From a bacterium (GTDB lineage: Bacteria; Cyanobacteriota; Vampirovibrionia; Obscuribacterales; Obscuribacteraceae): DNA of 6,293 nucleotides. Position numbers and translations under genes: made by a program. This document shows, piece by piece, positions 1-5,730 of this stretch (position 1 is its first letter; every line of letters begins with the position of its first letter). The notes beneath the pieces were generated by a model. It did not search any database. It was not told the origin of the DNA and saw only the letters and a program-made list of their open reading frames with translations. The DNA lies in NCBI GenBank assembly GCA_030431355.1, contig JAUIJG010000314.1:1-6293 (forward strand), written 5' to 3'.

Positions 1-478
1 CGGTTCTGAATATTCGACAAACGCGCTAGAGTTCCTCGCCGACAGGCCATGGAATGATGACGACGAGTTCAAAGTTCTTGCCGTGATGGAGACTTTGCCC
101 ATGGAGTTCGGATTGGGTCATTTGCCGGAAACAGCCCAGTCCTACATCGACGGAATGAAAGAGGAATGCGAGAGTATCGTCGAAGAAGCCAGAGAAAAGC
201 TTAGCAAAAGTCTGCCGGGTCACAAGGTAGAGGCAGAGGTGGTCAGCGGAGTAGTGGTAGATCAGATCTGCGACGTGGCTCTGGAATGGCCTGCCGATCT
301 AGTGGTGATGGGCTCCCATGGCAGAAAAGGATTGGAGCGCTTTTTGCTCGGAAGCGTGGCGGAAGAGGTCTTGAAGAAAGCTGGTTGCTCGGTGGAGATA
401 GTAAAGCTTAAGGACGGGGAGGACCGGTCAGGCAAGGATGATACTTCCGAAAGTAAGATCTCCGCTAAGTCTGGCTAG
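1..478 (+). CDS. Universal stress protein, UspA family, ATP-binding type (5' partial)
   Basis: The frame is open from base 2 to a TAG at 476-478, giving 158 residues with the true start just off the left edge. The first visible residues, GSEYSTNALEFL, match the DGS-x(n)-AL segment that follows the first beta strand of Usp domains, so probably only about 10-20 residues are missing. The nucleotide-binding signature G-x2-G-x9-G-S is present near the C-terminus of the domain (GSHGRKGLERFLLGS, fragment residues 104-118), preceded by the usual ADLVVMGS strand. This places it with the ATP-binding, UspFG/MJ0577-like branch rather than the non-binding UspA branch. Such proteins are small cytoplasmic dimers that modulate stress survival. 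A hydrophilic tail of about 20 residues follows the last strand. The P-type ATPase gene starts 46 nt downstream with no terminator between them, suggesting co-transcription. An internal GTG at 83 is not the real start, because the Usp fold begins upstream of it. Confidence 0.93.
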   Translation, partial: GSEYSTNALEFLADRPWNDDDEFKVLAVMETLPMEFGLGHLPETAQSYIDGMKEECESIVEEAREKLSKSLPGHKVEAEVVSGVVVDQICDVALEWPADLVVMGSHGRKGLERFLLGSVAEEVLKKAGCSVEIVKLKDGEDRSGKDDTSESKISAKSG

Positions 479-524
479 GGTTTATCCGGCTCTTTCTTCT
501 ATAAATTTTGTGATTGTAAGGTAG

Positions 525-3287
525 ATGTTGACCGAACAAGAGACCCTGAATATTGGCCCGGATAGCGCTCTCAAAGACCTGGCTTGCTCCAGTCCGAAGA
601 CGGTGGCAGACAGCTTCGGAGTTGATTTTGAAAAGGGATTGAGCGAAAAGCGGGTAGCCGAACTGAGGTCAGCGCACGGCAAAAATCAGGTGGTTGCAGC
701 TGATCGGGTTACTTTGTTTCAACTGCTCTACCGTCAGTTTGCCTCCAGTGTGGTGGTTCTTCTTTTGGTAGCCGCTGGAATATCCTTTGCCACCGGCGAT
801 CATCTGCAGGCAGTGGGTATTCTTATCGCTGTTTTCATCAATGCCGTTGTTGGCTTTCTCACCGAGATGCGAGCAAAGGTATCGCTAGAAGCCCTGGAGC
901 AAATAGCTTCGCCCACTACGAGGGTGTTGAGGGATGGCACTGACCAGACAATGTTGGCATCGGATTTGGTGCCGGGTGATCTGGTTAAGTTGGACGCAGG
1001 CTCCAGGGTGCCGGCTGATTTGAGGATAGTTGAGGATGCCTCCCTTGTGCTTGATGAGTCGGTTTTGACCGGTGAGAGCATCTCGAAAACCAAGTCGGCT
1101 CTGATACTATCTGGTGGCGATGATTTCCAGGAAGGTTCCTTCTCCACCATTGCATACCACGGTACCCACGTGCTCGATGGCCGAGGACTGGGTGTGGTGG
1201 TTAAGACCGGTGTGGATACAAGCCTGGGTGAGCTGCAAAAGAGCCTGGTGGAGAGCCATACAGTACCCACTCCTCTGGAAGTTCGCCTGGAAGAACTCGG
1301 TAAACAACTGACCGTTTTGACCGTGGTTATGTGCGTGTTGATCGTGGTCATCGGGCTTCTTTATCGGCATGATTTCTGGACAATGCTGGAAGCCTCAATC
1401 GCCCTGGCTGTTGCCGCTATTCCGGAAGGATTGCCCGTTGTTGCTACTCTTGCCCTGGCCATGGGGACCCAGAAAATGGTGCGGCTCGGCTCTTTGATCC
1501 GGCAGCTCGCAGCTGTTGAGACCCTGGGTTGCACAACTGTTATCTGTTCGGACAAGACCGGTACCCTGACCCAGAACCGTCTCATGGTCACCGATATCTA
1601 TGCTGACGGCAAGATGCTTGCGGTTACCGGGGAAGGCTTCAAGCCAGAAGGCGAGATAGAAGGAATAGAAAGCGACGACAGTGGCATGGTTCTGGCTGAA
1701 ATGCTGAGAGCGGCCGTGGTCTGCAACGACTCTTCTCTGGTGAAAGACACCGACTCTGAGGACTGGCATATTCAGGGGGATCCTACTGAAGGCGCGCTCC
1801 TGGTGCTGGCGGTCAAAGGTGGTATGGATGTCGATGATTATCTTCATTCCCATAAACGTCTGGGAGAATTTCCTTTTGATTTGCAGTCGAAACGAATGGC
1901 GACCATCAACACCGATCAATCCGGCAAGAAAGTTTTTGCTTATGTGAAAGGTTCTCCGGAGGTGATAATCGAGAGCTGCTCGAAACAGCTTACCGGCTCC
2001 GGAACCAAGAGCCTTTCCGGGGCGGACCGCAAAGAACTCTTAGAAATTAATGACAGATATGCAGATCTTGGATTGCGGGTTCTCGCCATTGCCGAAAAGG
2101 AAGTTGCCGGTCCCGAGGAGCTATCTGTTGAAGAGCTGGATGACGGGCTTGTGCTTCTCGGTTTAGTCGGGATGCAGGATCGCCCCCGCAAAGGTGTTTA
2201 TGAGGCGATTCAGAAGTGCCGCTCGGCTGGAATTAAGGTGATGATGCTCACCGGCGATCAGGTACGCACCGCCGTAACGGTCGCTCGTGATTTAAAACTA
2301 GACACGGAGCTGGATGAAGCCAAGGTTGTATCCGGCAGTCAATTGGGAGACCTTGGATCCAGTGAGGAGCAGGAGCTGCTCAAGGAAGCGGTGGTTCTTG
2401 CCCGGGTCAATCCCTCCCTAAAACTTTCTGTTGTGAAGAGCCTTCAGAAGATGGGGAACGTGGTGGCCATGACTGGTGATGGAGTCAATGATGCTCCGGC
2501 TCTTAAGCAGGCCAATATTGGAGTAGCCATGGGCCGTAGTGGTACGGATCTGGCCAGGGAAGCATCAAATATGGTGATTACCGACGACAACTTTGCCACT
2601 ATAGTAAGTGCCATTAAAGAAGGGCGCATGATCTATGACAACATCCGCAGGGCGATCTGTTATTTGCTGACTGCCACAGTGGCTTCCGTGGTTACCATCG
2701 CGGCTGCCATAATCTATGATGGAACCCTTGCCATGGAACCTTTACAGCTTTTGTGGTTGAATTTGATCATGCATATTTTTCCTGGTTTAGGCATAGTCAT
2801 GCAGGAAGCAGCTCCTGGAATAATGAGCCGTCCTCCCCGGGATCCTGGTGAGTCAATAATCGGCAGATTCGAAGCCGAGCAGATTGCCGTCCGTGCTTTC
2901 GCTGTTTCAGTCGGAGTCTTAGGCGCTATTCTTATGACCAGGCTGGTGGATGGCTCGGATCTGTATGTAACTACTGTGGCTTTCAGCACCATCGCTCTCG
3001 GCTTACTTTATCAGGCCTGGGCCTGGCTCTTTCTCGACCCGGAAAGAGCGCCGGGTATGGGCCGGGCGCCGGTCAATAAGTTTATGTATTTGATGATGTT
3101 TGTCTCCTATCTGTCGGTTATTGTGGCTGTTTATCTGCCGGGCCTTGGCTCCCTTCTTAAAACAGCTCCCCTGGAGATACCTGAGCTGTTTACGATTTTT
3201 GTTTTCTCCAGCGCCTCCGTGGCGCTCACCATGTTCTATGACTACATCCGACCAGCTTTCGTCAAACCGAAGGGAGCTGAGAAGTAA
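525..3287 (+). CDS. P2-like P-type cation-transporting ATPase; ion specificity uncertain
   Basis: This 920-residue integral membrane ATPase pumps a cation using an aspartyl-phosphate intermediate. In order it shows an N-terminal cation-ATPase domain, M1/M2 (about 72-115), an actuator domain with TGES at 182-185, M3, M4 with PEGLP at 300-304, the phosphorylation motif DKTGT with Asp343, the nucleotide-domain KGSPE at 475-479, TGDQ at 576-579, the hinge TGDGVND at 650-656, and M5-M10. Overall it resembles SERCA/PacL-type Ca2+ pumps, and its length is normal for bacterial members. The ion site differs: aligned by eye to SERCA, Glu309 (here E301) and Asn796 (N746) remain, but Asn768, Glu771, Thr799 and Asp800 become T718, S721, M749 and H750. 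Ca2+ transport is therefore not assured. The start at 525 is forced by an in-frame TAG at 522-524; AAGG at 518-521 is a close-set ribosome site. The preceding Usp gene parallels the Rv1996-ctpF arrangement in M. tuberculosis. Confidence 0.96.
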   Translation: MLTEQETLNIGPDSALKDLACSSPKTVADSFGVDFEKGLSEKRVAELRSAHGKNQVVAADRVTLFQLLYRQFASSVVVLLLVAAGISFATGDHLQAVGILIAVFINAVVGFLTEMRAKVSLEALEQIASPTTRVLRDGTDQTMLASDLVPGDLVKLDAGSRVPADLRIVEDASLVLDESVLTGESISKTKSALILSGGDDFQEGSFSTIAYHGTHVLDGRGLGVVVKTGVDTSLGELQKSLVESHTVPTPLEVRLEELGKQLTVLTVVMCVLIVVIGLLYRHDFWTMLEASIALAVAAIPEGLPVVATLALAMGTQKMVRLGSLIRQLAAVETLGCTTVICSDKTGTLTQNRLMVTDIYADGKMLAVTGEGFKPEGEIEGIESDDSGMVLAEMLRAAVVCNDSSLVKDTDSEDWHIQGDPTEGALLVLAVKGGMDVDDYLHSHKRLGEFPFDLQSKRMATINTDQSGKKVFAYVKGSPEVIIESCSKQLTGSGTKSLSGADRKELLEINDRYADLGLRVLAIAEKEVAGPEELSVEELDDGLVLLGLVGMQDRPRKGVYEAIQKCRSAGIKVMMLTGDQVRTAVTVARDLKLDTELDEAKVVSGSQLGDLGSSEEQELLKEAVVLARVNPSLKLSVVKSLQKMGNVVAMTGDGVNDAPALKQANIGVAMGRSGTDLAREASNMVITDDNFATIVSAIKEGRMIYDNIRRAICYLLTATVASVVTIAAAIIYDGTLAMEPLQLLWLNLIMHIFPGLGIVMQEAAPGIMSRPPRDPGESIIGRFEAEQIAVRAFAVSVGVLGAILMTRLVDGSDLYVTTVAFSTIALGLLYQAWAWLFLDPERAPGMGRAPVNKFMYLMMFVSYLSVIVAVYLPGLGSLLKTAPLEIPELFTIFVFSSASVALTMFYDYIRPAFVKPKGAEK

Positions 3288-3290
3288 ACT

Positions 3291-3316
3291 ACATCCTTTG
3301 GATGGATGTTTTTTTT
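3291..3316 (+). terminator. Intrinsic terminator after the P-type ATPase gene
   Basis: ACATCC (3291-3296) and GGATGT (3304-3309) form a perfect 6-bp stem with a 7-nt loop. The end of the stem runs into eight T residues (3309-3316), and the hairpin begins 3 nt after the ATPase stop codon. The stem is short and only half G+C, so termination may be partial. It argues that the cytochrome gene downstream has its own promoter or depends on read-through. Confidence 0.55.
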
Positions 3317-3352
3317 GGGTATAGGGAAGAAACTGGTAGTGTTCTCCTGGAC

Positions 3353-3360
3353 GGATGGAA
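3353..3360 (+). promoter_or_regulatory. Probable ribosome-binding site fixing the cytochrome start
   Basis: The purine-rich GGATGGAA lies 4 nt before the ATG at 3365 (its second GGA leaves 5 nt). That ATG begins a textbook signal peptide. The in-frame ATG at 3302 lies inside the upstream terminator hairpin and would put 21 non-signal residues in front, so 3365 is preferred. Confidence 0.45.
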
Positions 3361-3364
3361 ATTT

Positions 3365-3889
3365 ATGCGCAAAAAAATGCTTCTGGCCCTGGCTCTTGTC
3401 TCTTTGGGTAGCTCTACAATCTCTTCGGCTGATGCCGTGCCGGACCGCGGTCGCAAGCTCTATATGAGCCATTGTAGTAAATGTCACACCAATGGACAGA
3501 ATCTGGTGAAGCCGTCGAAGCCGGTGGTCGGATCAAGTGTTCTGGCAACCTTTGCTACGTTCAGGGCTTATTTAGATAAGCCGGTGGGCACAATGCCACA
3601 CTATCCTCATCTGATTACCGATGAGGCTGCGCTTAAAGACCTTTATTCTTACGTGAAGTCCATGGAAGCAGCCAAAGATGGCGACAAGGATGGAGCCAAA
3701 GATGGAAGCAAGGATGCGAAGAAATCCAAGAAGAAATCTGAGAAGAAATCCAATAAGAAAGCCGAAAAGAAAGCCGTGAAGAAAGGCGATAAACAGGCCG
3801 ATAAGAAGGCAGCTGCCGTAGATCAGGAAAAGGTTTTGAAAGAGTTGAATAAAGATATCCCGAAGGCAAAAAAAGCAGGGAAGTCCTGA
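3365..3889 (+). CDS. Exported mono-heme cytochrome c with periodic lysine-rich C-terminal tail
   Basis: The product has 174 residues. Residues 1-24 form a Sec signal peptide: MRKK, a hydrophobic core LLALALVSLG, and an A-D-A cleavage site before Val25. The mature protein carries one covalent heme motif, CSKCH at 37-41, and a plausible distal Met77 in GTMPHYP, as in class I c-type cytochromes. A terminal helix (about 85-101, LKDLYSYVKSM) completes a small domain. It should therefore be an electron carrier outside the cytoplasmic membrane; its partners are unknown. The remainder, about 103-174, is highly basic and low-complexity: four x-K-D-G-like tetrads (103-118), then eight K-K-[S/A/G]-x tetrads (119-150; the seventh is KQAD), then a short Lys-rich end. 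Tails like this resemble histone-H1-like or AlgP-like sequences, not known cytochromes. The gene follows the ATPase by 77 nt across a terminator-like hairpin and converges on the oxidase gene to its right. Confidence 0.9.
   Translation: MRKKMLLALALVSLGSSTISSADAVPDRGRKLYMSHCSKCHTNGQNLVKPSKPVVGSSVLATFATFRAYLDKPVGTMPHYPHLITDEAALKDLYSYVKSMEAAKDGDKDGAKDGSKDAKKSKKKSEKKSNKKAEKKAVKKGDKQADKKAAAVDQEKVLKELNKDIPKAKKAGKS
3671..3814 (+). repeat. Twelve in-phase 12-bp coding units (lysine tetrads)
   Basis: Within the cytochrome gene, 144 nt divide exactly into twelve 12-bp units. Four read like GCC-AAA-GAT-GGC (x-K-D-G; 3671-3718), then eight read like AAG-AAA-TCC-AAG (K-K-[S/A/G]-x; 3719-3814). First-half and second-half units differ in sequence but keep the same register. 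Within each class the units differ mostly at the third or fourth codon, which is what serial duplication of a 12-mer followed by drift would give. Confidence 0.85.
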
Positions 3890-3940
3890 AACAGCAGTAA
3901 AGGCAAACGCTGAGTAAATCTAAAGAGGCGAAGTGTTTTG

Positions 3941-4080
3941 CATAACATCCCAGTTTTGGGTAGTTAGGGCGGAATCGGCGGCTTAATATCTCAGTTTTTG
4001 GTTGTTAATGCATAACATGCCAGTTTTGGGTTGTTGAGTCGAAGTTGTCGGCTTAATCTCTCAGTTTTGGGTTGTTATGG
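3941..4080. repeat. Two 70-bp tandem units containing four 25-nt motifs
   Basis: Units 3941-4010 and 4011-4080 abut with a period of exactly 70 bp and match at 57 of 70 positions by hand count. Each unit contains two related 25-nt motifs ending in CAGTTTTGGGTTGTT or a close variant, at 3941-3965, 3982-4006, 4011-4035 and 4052-4076. They alternate between a CATAACAT type and a CTTAATAT type. The 16-nt spacers inside units (3966-3981, 4036-4051) are the most diverged part. The core contains a short inverted repeat, CCCA-GTTT-TGGG, perfect only in the first copy. The spacers are too short for CRISPR. Confidence 0.85.
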
Positions 4081-4116
4081 AATTCTCGTAAAGTTTGATT
4101 CTCTAGCAGGACTGGA

Positions 4117-4142
4117 TTTTTGTTTGTTTGTTTGTTTGTTTT
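4117..4142. repeat. (TTTG)5 simple repeat
   Basis: Five exact TTTG units (4119-4138) are flanked by extra T residues. The tract lies 37 nt beyond the 70-bp tandem units, between convergent genes, and codes for nothing evident. Such tetranucleotide tracts are prone to slippage, but no promoter or reading frame is visible for it to switch. Confidence 0.85.
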
Positions 4143-4174
4143 CAAATAACTATAAGATATAGCAGAAAGCCCAT

Positions 4175-4200
4175 GGAAAAGAAGAGCGGGGCAGCCGCTC
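4175..4200 (-). terminator. Intrinsic terminator for the oxidase gene
   Basis: Read on the minus strand, GAGCGG (4200-4195) pairs with CCGCTC (4189-4184) across a 5-nt loop, giving a compact GC-rich 6-bp stem. It is followed directly by TTCTTTTCC (4183-4175). The hairpin lies about 90 nt beyond the oxidase stop codon. The U-tract is interrupted, so strength is uncertain. Confidence 0.6.
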
Positions 4201-4251
4201 AAGTTCTTCGGTTCTGACGCCGAAGAATGAGGTCTAATGACCGCCCCGCTC
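4184..4251 (-). other. Branched fold competing with the terminator stem
   Basis: GAGCGGGGC (4184-4192) and GCCCCGCTC (4243-4251) are perfect 9-bp complements enclosing two more stems: TTCTTCGG/CCGAAGAA (4204-4211 with 4220-4227, 8-nt loop) and GGTC/GACC (4231-4234 with 4239-4242). The outer stem uses the same 4184-4189 bases as the terminator hairpin, so the two folds exclude one another. It is tRNA-sized but lacks the TpsiC-loop consensus and a sensible anticodon arm. It most likely belongs to the 3' untranslated part of the oxidase transcript. Confidence 0.5.
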
Positions 4252-4289
4252 AATAGTCAATTCTTCAATTTGGTTTCAGCCGGACCCGG

Positions 4290-5261
4290 TTAGAGGGCGG
4301 CGATTTCCTGGACGATGGTGGCTGCCACCCCGTGGGAGGTGATGAAGCCGGTGCTGCCGTGACCATAGTTGTGGATCAGCGGACGACCGTCGCTCAGGCT
4401 GTCGAGTTCCACCCGGGGACGGTCACGGTTGGGTCGCGAAGCGCAGACCACGTTGATGACGTTCCTGGCGGAAACCTTGAAATCGGGATGAACTTTGGAG
4501 CAGCGCTCCAGGATGTCGAGGGTGGCGAAGTCGTCGACGAAAGGCTGCTCAAGACCTTCCGACATGACGGCGCCCACCTTGATGTAGTCCCCATGCGGTA
4601 CGATGCAGACCATGGAGTTGGGACCGACGTCGTCCACGACCACGCGATCGAATCCGTTGTTTTCGACCGTGACCACCTGCAGATGGAGAGGGGTGATCTG
4701 GTCATCGCCCACGAGGTCGACAGCACCACCACCGGTGCAGTTGATCACGACGTCGTAGCCGGTGGGCATCGTCTCGAAGTCCTTGAACTCTTTCTGGGTG
4801 AAGCAGGCGCCGAGCATGGCGAGCTTGACCTTGAGCCAGAGGAGGTACTTGGGGGGATCGATGACCGGAACGTTTTCCAGGACCCAGGCGTCGACGTATT
4901 CGTCGGTCACCTCGCCGTCGACGGCATGGCGGAAGAACGAATACTTGTCGGCGTACCAGGGTTCGTGGCGCTGGGTCTGGAGGTTGTAGTTGTTGCGCAG
5001 GATGACACCGCTGTCGCTCTCCCGGGAAATCTCCTGGAAAGCTGCCAGACTGGCGTCGGTCCAACCTTCAATGCGCGGATCGATGTCGTCCTTGTAGGGC
5101 ACCCAGAGCGCGTAGGCATTGGCCGAGGTCTCGGGGTTCTGATTCGGAGTTTCCTTCGAGCAGATGGTCACATGGTGACCCTGACCTGCTTCGAGAATCG
5201 CCTTGGCAGTGGTCAGACCGGCCACGCCGGAGCCGATGATCAGTACTTTGCTCTGTTTCAT
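4290..5261 (-). CDS. D-amino-acid-oxidase-family FAD-dependent oxidoreductase
   Basis: This 323-residue flavoenzyme is close to the length of eukaryotic DAAO (about 347). An N-terminal Rossmann motif GSGVAG (10-15) follows the strand VLIIG and binds FAD. LWVPY (52-56) corresponds to the LWQPY segment of DAAO, INCTGGGA (173-180) to the second FAD-contacting strand, and HNYGHG (297-302) near the C-terminus is the DAAO signature. By eye Arg283 in RPRVE aligns with the substrate-carboxylate Arg283 of pig DAAO, but Cys219 sits where substrate-binding Tyr228 would be, and TSHG replaces the usual IHWG after the signature. DAAOs convert a D-amino acid and O2 to an imino/keto acid, ammonia and H2O2; here the substrate is not established. 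The start is supported by AGGA (5270-5267) 5 nt upstream of ATG. The gene is GC3-rich and higher in G+C than its neighbours, suggesting a different history. No signal peptide is seen. Confidence 0.9.
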   Translation of the reverse strand: MKQSKVLIIGSGVAGLTTAKAILEAGQGHHVTICSKETPNQNPETSANAYALWVPYKDDIDPRIEGWTDASLAAFQEISRESDSGVILRNNYNLQTQRHEPWYADKYSFFRHAVDGEVTDEYVDAWVLENVPVIDPPKYLLWLKVKLAMLGACFTQKEFKDFETMPTGYDVVINCTGGGAVDLVGDDQITPLHLQVVTVENNGFDRVVVDDVGPNSMVCIVPHGDYIKVGAVMSEGLEQPFVDDFATLDILERCSKVHPDFKVSARNVINVVCASRPNRDRPRVELDSLSDGRPLIHNYGHGSTGFITSHGVAATIVQEIAAL

Positions 5262-5266
5262 GTTTT

Positions 5267-5270
5267 TCCT
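5267..5270 (-). promoter_or_regulatory. Ribosome-binding site of the oxidase gene
   Basis: AGGA on the minus strand lies 5 nt before the ATG at 5261, standard Shine-Dalgarno spacing. It supports MKQSKVLIIG as the N-terminus, which places the FAD-binding strand immediately after the start as the family requires. Confidence 0.6.
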
Positions 5271-5378
5271 AATTGAAGTTAGAGAGCGGCTTCTAAGAAG
5301 TTCTCGCCTGAGAGCTTCCCGAGCTGTCTTCTTGAAGTTTTGAACTCCACCTGGCGGTGAGGTTCACGATGTCAGGAA

Positions 5379-5417
5379 TTCTCAATACGAACCCCCTGGT
5401 CCCAATAGAATTGAGAA
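5379..5417. repeat. Inverted repeat upstream of the oxidase gene
   Basis: TTCTCAAT (5379-5386) and ATTGAGAA (5410-5417) are perfect 8-bp inverted arms with a 23-nt centre, about 120-155 nt upstream of the oxidase start. They could be paired operator half-sites or a leader hairpin. The sequence alone does not decide. Confidence 0.35.
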
Positions 5418-5457
5418 CAAAGGTGGTTAGATCTTAGAAAAGCTAAGCTGTTGCTAA

Positions 5458-5467
5458 ATTACGTAAT
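5458..5467. repeat. Perfect 10-bp palindrome ATTACGTAAT
   Basis: This fully self-complementary decamer lies in AT-rich DNA about 200 nt upstream of the intact oxidase gene. The length suits a small dimeric regulator's site, but palindromes this short also arise by chance in AT-rich sequence. Confidence 0.3.
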
Positions 5468-5551
5468 GAATTCCTGAAAAAGCAGATGAAACAAGTTGAT
5501 AGCTAAAACCTAGGCTTTTAACTCCAATAAATTCAAAAATCGGAAAAGATA

Positions 5552-5566
5552 TGCGAAACATTCGCA
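5552..5566. repeat. Short inverted repeat TGCGAA-ACA-TTCGCA
   Basis: Perfect 6-bp arms flank a 3-nt centre in the intergenic region. It is a possible operator or small hairpin, with no linked gene that explains it. Confidence 0.35.
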
Positions 5567-5701
5567 ATGTTGTTCTTGAAAACAATGCTGCTCAGGTATA
5601 TGACTGGTTTGTTGCTATTAAAGGGGTGGTAAATGGGGTGATAATGCGTTGTTTTCGGCTATTAAATGAGATAAATTCGCATTTTTTTTTGTTTTTCTTC
5701 T

Positions 5702-5721
5702 CCTAGCGCGGCCACGCTAGG
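5702..5721 (-). terminator. Hairpin just past the second oxidase gene, no U-tract
   Basis: CCTAGCG (5702-5708) and CGCTAGG (5715-5721) form a perfect 7-bp GC-rich stem with a 6-nt loop, beginning 9 nt after the TAA of the right-hand oxidase gene. On that gene's strand the hairpin is followed by an A-rich run (AGAAGAAAAAC), not T. It may be a 3' stabilising stem or part of a Rho-dependent end rather than a classic intrinsic terminator. Confidence 0.4.
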
Positions 5722-5730
5722 CGGCGAGGA

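Larger units (their letters stand above)
3890..4289. other. Convergent intergenic region without a gene
   Basis: Four hundred bases lie between the 3' ends of the cytochrome (plus) and oxidase (minus) genes. No credible coding frame is present. From left to right it holds about 50 nt of unremarkable sequence, the 70-bp tandem pair (3941-4080), the (TTTG)5 tract (4117-4142), a small AT inverted repeat CTATA-AGA-TATAG (4150-4162) and the structured terminator region (4175-4251). I see no clear terminator immediately after the cytochrome stop. Confidence 0.8.
5262..5730. other. AT-rich intergenic region between two oxidase genes
   Basis: These 469 nt separate two same-direction (minus) genes, so they probably hold the promoter of the intact oxidase; I could not pick a convincing -35/-10 pair. 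The part beyond about 5420 is strongly AT-rich. Visible structure includes CTTCT-A-AGAAG (5290-5300), the 8-bp inverted repeat at 5379-5417, ATTACGTAAT (5458-5467), an imperfect palindrome centred on CCTAGG (5504-5520), TGCGAA-ACA-TTCGCA (5552-5566), AATGCG/CGCATT (5643-5648, 5678-5683) followed by T9, and the CCTAGCG hairpin (5702-5721). No gene is confidently present. Confidence 0.7.

Noticed and set aside
500..505. TATAAA as a -10 box upstream of the ATPase
   Set aside because: No acceptable -35 sequence lies 16-18 nt upstream, and co-transcription with the stress protein explains expression without it.
3302..3364. Upstream ATG extension of the cytochrome gene
   Set aside because: The ATG lies inside the ATPase terminator hairpin, has no ribosome site, and would place 21 non-signal residues before an otherwise perfect signal peptide.
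3941..4080. CRISPR-like array
   Set aside because: Spacers alternate between 16 and 4 nt, repeats are imperfect and alternate in type, and no cas gene is present.
4184..4251. tRNA gene or integron attC site
   Set aside because: There is no TpsiC-loop consensus or usable anticodon arm, and the ends lack the attC RYYYAAC/GTTRRRY boxes.
4053..4253. 66-codon minus-strand frame in the convergent region
   Set aside because: It reads through the (TTTG)5 tract, part of a 70-bp repeat unit and the terminator hairpin, has no start signal and no recognisable domain.
4332..5276. Long plus-strand open frame (314 codons) opposite the oxidase gene
   Set aside because: It uses the same base triplets as the oxidase codons in antisense. 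Its openness follows from the rarity of TTA, CTA and TCA codons in a GC3-rich gene. It shows no family motifs, while the minus strand carries clear FAD/DAAO motifs.
5643..5690. Plus-strand terminator (AATGCG/CGCATT then T9)
   Set aside because: The stem is only 6 bp with a 29-nt loop, and no plus-strand gene ends here.
5551..5706. 51-codon plus-strand frame beginning MRNIRNVVLENN with GGAAAAG 2-8 nt upstream
   Set aside because: Its last residues (FFLFFFS) are simply the T9/T5 tract translated, it has no recognisable family and lies in AT-rich DNA where such frames occur by chance. It remains a remote small-protein candidate testable by ribosome profiling.
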